Assembly: GCA_026182355.1 (NCBI GenBank)
Contig: JAPFBL010000255.1
Span: 2,170,001-2,234,000, forward strand
DNA length: 64,000 bases
Direction: 5' to 3'
From: Hermatobates lingyangjiaoensis
Lineage: Eukaryota > Arthropoda > Insecta > Hemiptera > Hermatobatidae
Position numbers and translations under genes: made by a program. The notes beneath the pieces were generated by a model. The model was not told the DNA's origin, made no database searches, and worked only from the letters and a program-made list of their open reading frames with translations. Shown in pieces: positions 62,681-64,000 of the stretch (position 1 is the stretch's first letter; each line of letters begins with the position of its first letter).

Positions 62681-64000
62681 TTTTATTATTAATTTTCTTA
62701 ATCTATTTATTCTCTATTAGTCCAGTTATACCGTTGACCTTTAACCTTCTCTTTATATTAACCTGTACTATCCTTTTAATCTATTTTTAGCAATGACTAA
62801 GCATGAGTCATCGATTTTAATCTATTTATAGCAATGACTAAGCATGAGTCATCGAGTTTAACTTAACATGTCACTTGGCCTTTCTTGAATTTCTTGGACT
62901 TTCAACTCTTTTATTCTAACCGCTTGTTTCTTGTTCATTATTGACCTTTAACCTTTTCTTTACATTAACCTGTACTATCCTTTTAATCTATTTATAGCAA
63001 TGACTAAGCATGAGTCATCGATTTTAATTTAACATGTCACTTGGCCAACTCCTTTTCCAGTTGAACCCTGTTAGCAGGAGGTTAGTTCGTAGGATCGAAT
63101 CTCTCAGTCTTAAGATCGTGAATGCCGAGACTGCGGTTAATTTTAATGATACTTGTTTAAAAGAAGATCTGCTGCCTATTTATACCAATATATATATATA
63201 TATATATATGCATGTTTATTATATGTGTATAATTTATATAATTATATTATTATTATTATTATATAACATTGAGAGTATCGTTTTTCTTTATTAACACTAT
63301 TTTTTAATAAGTTGAATTAAAATTTGTTGTAATATGTAATCTGTATTATTATACACAAGAAAATTAAAAACTTGGTTTCAATAATGTCGGGTTAAGAATA
63401 GTAACAATGTTAAAATTAAAATATATGTTTGATAAGTGCAGGAAAACAATTAAAACCTATGCATTTTATATTAAAATGTTATTGATTTTAAATAGCACAT
63501 TTTTGTTATAATTTATGAGTATTAAACAGTAATAAATTATGGAATCTATATAATAATTTTAATACTACGTTGTACCTATTGCTTTGTTTTGAAAGTGTTC
63601 AGTTGTAGAAGACAGAATACCAACTTATTTCTTAAACTTGAATTTACTGAACTTCGATATCAGTAAAATAATATTAATTGTGCATCAATAAGGACATGCT
63701 ATCTCCTTAAAATAAAATTTTTAAATTGATCTACTTATTATTATTTAATGTGATGAATTGAATTTAACGCTTGTATGAAGAATAAATGATTATTATTGCT
63801 TAGTGTCATAAATTTTTAGGAACCAATAATAGAGCCTATATGTATTAAGTTGGATGTAAAGAGAGCAGTGTCTTATCAGAGTACAGTCAGGTCTATGGCG
63901 GGATTGTATCTGCAACCAAATTCGCAAATCTTTCTCTACCAAATAGTTGGTTTGTGTGAAATTGTTAGAGTAAATATTGGACAAAAAGACCTGTCGACTT
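26982..64000 (+). CDS. Vps13: VPS13 (A/C type) bridge-like lipid transfer protein, N-terminal part, 25 exons, runs off right edge
   Basis: VPS13A/C proteins are very long rod-like proteins that move phospholipids between membranes at contact sites of the ER with mitochondria, endosomes or lipid droplets. Seen here: the chorein start (MFERVVATLLNRYLGKY), the IPW motif near residue 70, the R-N-V-H-V-R-Y-E-D block near residue 157, the WWKYA motif near residue 328, the A-I-G-Y block near residue 462, and the Y-D-R-F-H-V block near residue 695, all in family order. Joined exons: 26982-27122, 27197-27304, 28441-28567, 28714-28885, 28996-29207, 29410-29584, 29692-29820, 29907-30051, 31196-31415, 35854-36078, 36600-36712, 38301-38503, 41958-42124, 42243-42360, 45392-45539, 45622-45782, 49422-49554, 49735-49965, 50846-50988, 51461-51653, 53659-53772, 53937-54119, 56597-56789, 57519-57667, 63820-64000. 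The frame is open through every junction. The start follows family alignment; the open frame extends upstream to 26844, but that part is unlike VPS13. Similarity fits VPS13A/C better than VPS13B or VPS13D. The remaining C-terminal exons lie outside the window. Confidence 0.95.
27197..27304 (+). CDS. Vps13: VPS13 exon 2, residues 48-83
   Basis: Encodes YELDLPIEVKVGNIGK and the IPW motif. Preceded by ttctag and followed by the good donor gtaaga. Phase 0 on both sides; 36 codons. Intron 1 is only 74 bp. Confidence 0.93.
28441..28567 (+). CDS. Vps13: VPS13 exon 3, residues 84-126
   Basis: Starts EVHIIAVP and continues into a charged helix (YDAEKEKRL...KRKKLEALEA), as in the chorein domains of VPS13A/C. 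Acceptor tttacag, donor gtaaca. Ends with one base carried over. Confidence 0.92.
28714..28885 (+). CDS. Vps13: VPS13 exon 4, residues 126-183
   Basis: Contains ENFITTIMNNLQIFIRNVHV followed by R-Y-E-D, the strongly conserved block of the chorein region, then F-C-I-Q-S-L-S. Acceptor attccag, donor gtaaaa. Ends with two bases carried over. Confidence 0.93.
28996..29207 (+). CDS. Vps13: VPS13 exon 5, residues 183-254
   Basis: Starts S-K-W-K-P, matching the H-W-x-P block of VPS13A, then VRVDSFSVYFN. Acceptor atttcag, donor gtaaga. Confidence 0.92.
29410..29584 (+). CDS. Vps13: VPS13 exon 6, residues 254-312
   Basis: Encodes ILKPITAKMKV and VQLSRQQYLIIFELLDSF, a beta-strand and helix typical of the repeating groove. 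Acceptor atttcag, donor gtatta. Confidence 0.92.
29692..29820 (+). CDS. Vps13: VPS13 exon 7, residues 312-355
   Basis: Carries the W-W-K-Y-A motif followed by S-V-L-E-Q and Y-T-W-S-Y-I-K-A-H-R, a hallmark of VPS13A/C N-termini. Acceptor catctag, donor gtagtt. Confidence 0.93.
29907..30051 (+). CDS. Vps13: VPS13 exon 8, residues 355-403
   Basis: Encodes a basic helix (NYRRYRNTYKQSLL), then a segment ending NITDIIIARQDAKIQ, equal to the family's N-I-x-L-A-R-Q block. Acceptor tttcag, donor gtagct. Ends in phase 0. Confidence 0.92.
30770..31010 (-). mobile_element. SINE body, second copy (5' tRNA head missing or unrecognisable)
   Basis: On the minus strand this shares with 5745-6062 the blocks tctcgagtatgta, tatcagatactcgttaaag and cctactcta in the same order. 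Lies in VPS13 intron 8. The reverse frame at 30749-30985 is not a gene. Confidence 0.55.
31196..31415 (+). CDS. Vps13: VPS13 exon 9, residues 404-477
   Basis: Encodes the G-W-W segment (the family has G-G-W-F), then ISERNQLCQAIGYDPE and PKQYI, a well-conserved A-I-G-Y block. Acceptor tttacag, strong donor gtaagt. Ends with one base carried over. Confidence 0.92.
31602..31725 (-). repeat. Short dispersed repeat with hammerhead-like core, minus copy
   Basis: Read in reverse: atcacttgttttagtg, gacactCTGACAAAGACC, hairpin region, GAAAGATC, then ctgaattccttgctatggtt and gacgttgat. Same family as 9105-9345 and 32062-32190. In VPS13 intron 9. Confidence 0.65.
32062..32190 (+). repeat. Short dispersed repeat with hammerhead-like core, plus copy
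   Basis: tacatcacttgtttcagt, gactCTGAAGAAG (core CTGAAGA at 32104-32110), GAAAGATT from 32127, then tgaattccttattatggttt and gacgttgat. Faces the minus copy 31602-31725 across about 340 bp. Confidence 0.65.
35854..36078 (+). CDS. Vps13: VPS13 exon 10, residues 477-552
   Basis: Begins EHKLNFTLANCSLSLL and contains ETRPSAKAFKLSARVESF, matching the R-P-G-A-Q-A-L-K block of VPS13A. Visibly richer in G+C than its flanks. Acceptor gctttag, donor gtaatt. Confidence 0.92.
36600..36712 (+). CDS. Vps13: VPS13 exon 11, residues 552-589
   Basis: Encodes FEKHPLNSEADYGFNVSLQP followed by L-E-I-V-Y, equal to the family's Q-P-V-E-V-I-Y-D strand. Acceptor tcgtag, donor gtatga. Ends in phase 0. Confidence 0.92.
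38301..38503 (+). CDS. Vps13: VPS13 exon 12, residues 590-657
   Basis: Starts QALSELLSFVHTAT; later contains LDLKLPYFIIPELGTL, the family's L-K-P-S-Y-L-V-V-P strand. Acceptor gtttcag, strong donor gtaagt. Confidence 0.92.
38915..39055. repeat. G+C-richer block, probably an old repeat
   Basis: A block with gtccctgggctctggtgtaa and ggaggccgtccccgccaggt inside very A+T-rich intron 12. A reverse frame (38861-39049) covers it but resembles no protein I know. Confidence 0.35.
40797..40905 (-). repeat. Short dispersed repeat with hammerhead-like core, solo copy
   Basis: On the minus strand: gactCTCACGAAGACCG, CTTGCTA loop, CGGTTGAAAGATC, then cttagtcttgttttcccatt and cttattgtggttt. Adjoins a (TA)n tract at 40750-40798. 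In VPS13 intron 12. Confidence 0.6.
40930..41040 (-). repeat. Possible third, heavily deleted SINE body
   Basis: Shares tagaatctagagt and ccttaacgtcct, in order, with the SINE body at 5745-6062, with the middle shortened. Weak similarity. Confidence 0.3.
41958..42124 (+). CDS. Vps13: VPS13 exon 13, residues 657-713
   Basis: Encodes LAIIDLGQVKLNSELQ and ERLYDRFHVDFIDFQILF; both align with the D-F-G-x-x-x-L-N-S and A-Y-D-K-F-D-V blocks of VPS13A. Acceptor ttgtag, donor gtaaaa. Confidence 0.93.
42243..42360 (+). CDS. Vps13: VPS13 exon 14, residues 713-752
   Basis: Encodes DLWRDF, then FHLLPKM and PEYRLLP, matching the family's x-H-I-L-x-P-M segment. The acceptor is ggaaag with a poor pyrimidine tract; the donor gtgagt is strong. 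Frame and homology both support the boundaries. Confidence 0.9.
43138..44076. mobile_element. Mariner fold-back element: two head fragments in inverted orientation
   Basis: Both ends read inwards as cgagggtcgtccagaaaata, flanked by TA at 43136-43137 and 44077-44078, the mariner target duplication. Left arm 43138-43502 and right arm 43711-44076 are inverted copies of about 365 bp of the same mariner 5' end, around a 208-bp spacer. No 3' end and no catalytic DDE/D region is present, so it is non-autonomous. In VPS13 intron 14. Confidence 0.9.
43483..43914 (-). pseudogene. Mariner transposase N-terminus (helix-turn-helix DNA-binding part only)
   Basis: Minus-strand frame from 43914: M-E-P-S-M, then VIQFLYAQGFKSVQIHEQL, SMVRRWVREFKAGRHSLEDE, G-R-P-S, and D-F-R-K-V-S-A-R-W-V-P. 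These are the two helix-turn-helix modules and linker of a mariner transposase. It stops after eight junction codons that come from the inverted left arm. The family has about 345 residues; the whole catalytic domain is missing. The left arm has the same start, but a one-base deletion (cctctcg for ccctctcg) shifts its frame. Confidence 0.85.
45392..45539 (+). CDS. Vps13: VPS13 exon 15, residues 752-801
   Basis: Encodes YKLNIAVTSIKLNVSDRKMG and then FLDNIPVP, equal to the S-D-Q-K-M and N-S-I-P-L-P block of VPS13A. Acceptor tttaag, strong donor gtaagt. Phase 0 at the end. Confidence 0.92.
45622..45782 (+). CDS. Vps13: VPS13 exon 16, residues 802-855
   Basis: A polar, Lys- and Asp-rich linker (EVPELAKDRIQTD...) with little conservation, at the place where the family has a disordered loop. 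Acceptor ttgtag. The donor gttaat is weak, but it is the one that keeps the frame into exon 17. Confidence 0.82.
46115..46215 (-). repeat. Short dispersed repeat, decayed solo copy
   Basis: In reverse: ctgaatatctcgctgtagtt, ggcgttggttt, tattgtgaaatcttattaca. Same tail as the repeats at 9105 and 31602. Core motif not preserved. Confidence 0.45.
46595..47209. other. G+C-rich block of unknown nature
   Basis: Distinctly G+C-rich sequence in intron 16 with open frames on both strands (46897-47154 +, 46878-47108 -). Contains ggcgtcgtcgtcgcgagaac and several tctagag-like sites. It directly precedes a decayed LINE endonuclease, so it may be that element's ORF1 or 5' end, but no gag or zinc-knuckle signature is visible. 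It may also be another insertion. Confidence 0.35.
47210..48790 (+). pseudogene. Decayed jockey-like LINE ORF2 (endonuclease and reverse transcriptase remnants)
   Basis: Endonuclease remnant: T-R-G-L at about 47222, E-V-G-F-D-S-Y-N-I-Y-R-L near 47390-47425, and Y-I-G-x-I-C-I-P-F-N-Q near 47560-47590. Reverse transcriptase remnant: V-D-S-N-K-S-P-R-P-D-H from about 47958, Y-V-I-P-L-H-K near 48112, F-D-K-V-D-Y-G near 48395-48415, and a terminal P-E-L-L-S-R-R-T-S-Y near 48668. These are the usual landmarks in order, with many stops and frameshifts and the catalytic F-A-D-D part deleted. Clade assignment is by eye. Confidence 0.7.
49422..49554 (+). CDS. Vps13: VPS13 exon 17, residues 855-899
   Basis: Starts in an acidic stretch (SSEPSDEDSELWAR), where VPS13A/C have the acidic FFAT motif, then MLLRFIVGE, the start of the next groove repeat. 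Acceptor ttgtag, donor gtaagt. Confidence 0.9.
49735..49965 (+). CDS. Vps13: VPS13 exon 18, residues 900-976
   Basis: Encodes IVLELCRSC and the helix-rich part SLSAIHLVDKLH, then QYLELIST, as in the family's second repeat module. Acceptor ttacag, donor gtaagt, phase 0 both ends. Confidence 0.92.
50040..50460 (-). repeat. Purine-rich block, possibly a reverse Penelope-type 3' untranslated region
   Basis: Strongly A/G-biased (aaaggacgagaaagaagaaa and similar), the mirror of the pyrimidine-rich 3' region behind the Penelope ORF at 62460-62730. The start includes cgtttcagcgtgagactcag, comparable to the core of the short repeats. Evidence is compositional. Confidence 0.3.
50846..50988 (+). CDS. 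Vps13: VPS13 exon 19, residues 977-1024
   Basis: Encodes CPDFKSHFHSVEQSLVLDLS and a helix LNKYLQYLLN. Acceptor tttcag, strong donor gtaagt. Confidence 0.91.
51461..51653 (+). CDS. Vps13: VPS13 exon 20, residues 1024-1088
   Basis: Contains FSYSTRMSELKIRLCDTDIE, a groove strand that precedes the I-K-I-x-G-L block. Acceptor with a long T tract (tttttttttag), donor gtaagt. Phase 0 at the end. Confidence 0.91.
52240..52675. repeat. Compound microsatellite and palindromic short repeats
   Basis: (CA)n then (TA)n at 52229-52286; two hairpin copies of the aaccacaataagaaaatggg / cttattgtg family at about 52290-52420 and 52421-52545; then (TA)n at 52553-52580 and 52629-52673. Copies contain cttagtcttg and agatctttc and end in tgattgttatttcac. 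In intron 20. Confidence 0.7.
53080..53225 (+). mobile_element. Possible small tRNA-like SINE
   Basis: tgtggctaagatcgctagtg resembles a tRNA box A; the element ends in an A-rich tail. AGGTGTC at 53080 and GACACCT at 53203 form short inverted ends. No clear box B. Confidence 0.25.
53659..53772 (+). CDS. Vps13: VPS13 exon 21, residues 1089-1126
   Basis: Encodes ISGLESDCMFKANERMVLRC, matching the family's I-x-G-L-D-S block, then DELSEITLYTK. Acceptor tggtag with a poor pyrimidine tract, donor gtatat. Confidence 0.9.
53937..54119 (+). CDS. Vps13: VPS13 exon 22, residues 1127-1187
   Basis: Encodes ILSIEDEKVLDLKYI, a polar loop, then LKLHIGRFHIVLLFKMIYDI, equal to the family's V-G-C-I-Q-I-V-Y strand and helix. 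Acceptor ttatag, donor gtatgt. Confidence 0.91.
54860..54955 (-). repeat. Short dispersed repeat, decayed copy
   Basis: In reverse: aagtaatatttgccatcagt, gatactCTGACATAGACC, gttttgatt, GAATGATC. Same family as 31602-31725. In intron 22. Confidence 0.5.
56239..56473 (+). mobile_element. 235-bp hairpin element with 14-bp target site duplication
   Basis: Exact 14-bp direct repeats ATAATTTATAGATA at 56225-56238 and 56474-56487 bound the insert. It is a near-perfect palindrome: arms 56236-56305 and 56371-56440 (overlapping the duplication by three bases), with a 65-bp loop, then gtccgtttcggatcgtattt and an A-rich end (catcaaaaaa). The right half matches 60940-61129. The core CTGAAGA (56358-56364), CGGTTCACCG hairpin and GAAA (56374-56377) resemble a hammerhead core. 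The frame 56246-56488 is not a gene. Confidence 0.85.
56597..56789 (+). CDS. Vps13: VPS13 exon 23, residues 1188-1252
   Basis: Encodes HFFDPFIKP and LALNLRGPTLLIPQKHTSPN followed by L-V-V-F, the family's I-D-L-K-A-P-V-I-V-I-P-Q block. Acceptor ttacag, strong donor gtaagt. Confidence 0.92.
57519..57667 (+). CDS. Vps13: VPS13 exon 24, residues 1252-1301
   Basis: Encodes GDLVVENFF and APPVVDNILIRLENIQMNRA, matching P-P-V-I-D-R-M-x-V-x-L-T-x-L. Acceptor ttgtag. The donor gttctg is weak; frame and homology into exon 25 support it. Confidence 0.88.
58735..58938. repeat. Compound (CA)n-(TA)n microsatellite
   Basis: About 140 bp of (AC)n with a few interruptions, then about 45 bp of (AT)n. The frames over it (58618-58995 and overlapping ones) are repeat artefacts. 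It adjoins a minus copy of the hairpin-element family. Confidence 0.95.
58939..59156 (-). mobile_element. Hairpin-element family, single minus copy
   Basis: Reverse of 60900-61129: the reverse-strand end is (TA)n, actttttttcgttggaaata, then gttcaatataaac, acttacagtctctaattttc, cggtttgaaccgtcttcag and tgttgccgcatgcgcgcccg. Reverse-strand CTGAAGA at 59054-59060. Confidence 0.8.
59190..59410 (-). repeat. Unclassified repeat with reverse hammerhead-like motif
   Basis: On the minus strand CTGATGA at 59397-59403, a spacer, then GAAATATC at 59377-59384. The flanking sequence differs from the other families. Stem II is not clear. Confidence 0.35.
59540..60350. other. Pyrimidine-rich intron block, no gene
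   Basis: C/T-rich sequence with ctcttgtactactactacct and long T tracts, resembling the Penelope 3' region at 62460-62730 in composition. Nothing coding recognised; a frame at 59547-59738 is low complexity. Confidence 0.35.
60467..61086. repeat. 620-bp palindrome of two hairpin-element copies
   Basis: Left arm from 60467 and right arm to 61086 are inverted copies of about 290 bp. They include gttcaatataaacaaagaaa, the CTGAAGA/GAAA core (reverse 60540-60546; forward 61006-61012 and 61024-61027) and an A+T-rich inner part (gataattgatac-like). They meet around a short centre near 60760-60785. Arms differ only at scattered bases. Both outer ends abut (TA)n-linked sequence. Confidence 0.9.
61151..62425 (+). 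pseudogene. Penelope-like retroelement ORF, C-terminal part: reverse transcriptase end and GIY-YIG endonuclease
   Basis: Penelope-like elements copy themselves with a telomerase-related reverse transcriptase joined to a GIY-YIG endonuclease. In the 444-codon open frame starting at 61091, the first 20 or so codons are hairpin element and (TA)n; true similarity begins at Y-I-D-D-I-F-V (reverse transcriptase motif C) at about 61157. Then come P-F-L-D-V-L-V, the thumb region and linker. The endonuclease follows: C-N-S-G-N-C (C246, C251), Y-I-G (258-260), L-S-R-R-L, H273 and H282, catalytic-type E316 in L-E-A-L-Y-I, and L-N-C-Q. The frame is intact to its stop, so the copy is young, but it lacks the N-terminal domain, including motifs A and B. 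Confidence 0.88.
62418..62452 (+). other. Hairpin and GAAA motif at the Penelope stop codon (hammerhead-like)
   Basis: GATGA at 62421-62425 overlaps the stop; a perfect 6-bp hairpin GACATC TGT GATGTC at 62424-62438; GAAA at 62439-62442; palindrome AAGCTT at 62441-62446. The first two bases of CTGATGA are altered (TC), so catalytic activity is doubtful. Confidence 0.4.
62426..63033 (+). mobile_element. Penelope 3' region and pseudo-LTR-like repeats
   Basis: Pyrimidine-rich sequence, then (TTA)n at about 62636-62690. A direct duplication of about 206 bp follows (ttgacctttaacctt at 62734 and 62940), within which tagcaatgactaagcatgag recurs three times. Such duplicated ends joining one copy's 3' end to the next copy's 5' end are usual in tandem Penelope insertions. 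Confidence 0.7.
63034..63190 (+). pseudogene. Penelope-like ORF, N-terminal fragment of a second copy
   Basis: The frame reads L-G-Q-L-L-F-Q-L, V-S-R-R-L-V-R-R-I-E-S, then N-D-T-C-L-K-E-D-L-L-P-I-Y-T-N-I, the beginning of a Penelope-like protein. It is cut by (TA)n at about 63189. It lies downstream of and in the same orientation as the C-terminal fragment, i.e. a broken head-to-tail pair. Confidence 0.7.
63188..63260 (+). repeat. (TA)n and (TTA)n microsatellites
   Basis: (TA)11 at about 63188-63209 and attattattattattat near 63244-63261, at the broken end of the Penelope fragment. Confidence 0.9.
63820..64000 (+). CDS. Vps13: VPS13 exon 25, residues 1302 onward, cut by the window edge
   Basis: Starts EPIIEPICIKLDVKRAVSYQ and ends in V-N-I-G-Q-K-D-L, aligning with V-S-L-N-Q-E-D-L of VPS13A. 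Acceptor ttttag. A gtaaat at 63970 is not used, because family homology continues past it. Confidence 0.88.

Overview
This window is nuclear DNA from an arthropod, most likely an insect, although the species cannot be fixed from the sequence. The reasons are the high A+T content, one conserved animal gene split into small exons by long introns, canonical GT-AG splice sites, and a dense load of decayed transposons typical of invertebrates (Penelope-like, mariner, hAT, jockey-like LINE, tRNA-derived SINE) with many (TA)n and (CA)n tracts. I saw no operons, prokaryotic genes, CRISPR arrays, rRNA or genuine tRNA genes.

The only gene I can name is a VPS13 gene of the A/C type on the + strand. It occupies the right 37 kb. 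The start codon is at 26982, 25 coding exons can be placed to the base, and the reading frame runs off the right edge at 64000. The spliced frame is open for 4084 nt (1361 codons plus one base). That is a little over 40% of a typical VPS13A/C protein: the chorein domain and the N-terminal part of the lipid-transfer groove. No frameshift or nonsense codon was found, so the gene looks functional. A possible 5' UTR exon lies at about 20311-20345.

The left 26 kb is mostly A+T-rich non-coding sequence. It holds an inverted junction of Penelope-element 5' ends (887-1189), a second inverted repeat ending in a hammerhead-like motif (1197-1503), a possible first exon of a secreted protein on the minus strand (5202-5231), a tRNA-derived SINE (5745-6062), a 132-136 bp minisatellite (7480-8000), an inverted pair of short repeats (9105-9345), two retroelement-tail-like repeats (9905-10305, 11270-11695) and an hAT MITE with its 8-bp target duplication (15008-15445).

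The VPS13 introns carry the younger insertions. Intron 14 has a mariner fold-back element (43138-44076). Intron 16 has a decayed LINE (47210-48790). Intron 22 has a 235-bp hairpin element bounded by a 14-bp target duplication (56239-56473). Intron 24 has a compound of microsatellites, large palindromes and Penelope fragments (58735-63210), including the C-terminal half of a Penelope ORF with its GIY-YIG endonuclease.

The most interesting signal is a short architecture shared by at least five repeat families here: CTGANGA (or near), a small hairpin, GAAA, then a 4-6 bp palindrome. It resembles a minimal hammerhead ribozyme core with a palindromic stem III. The repeats carrying it often occur as closely spaced inverted pairs.
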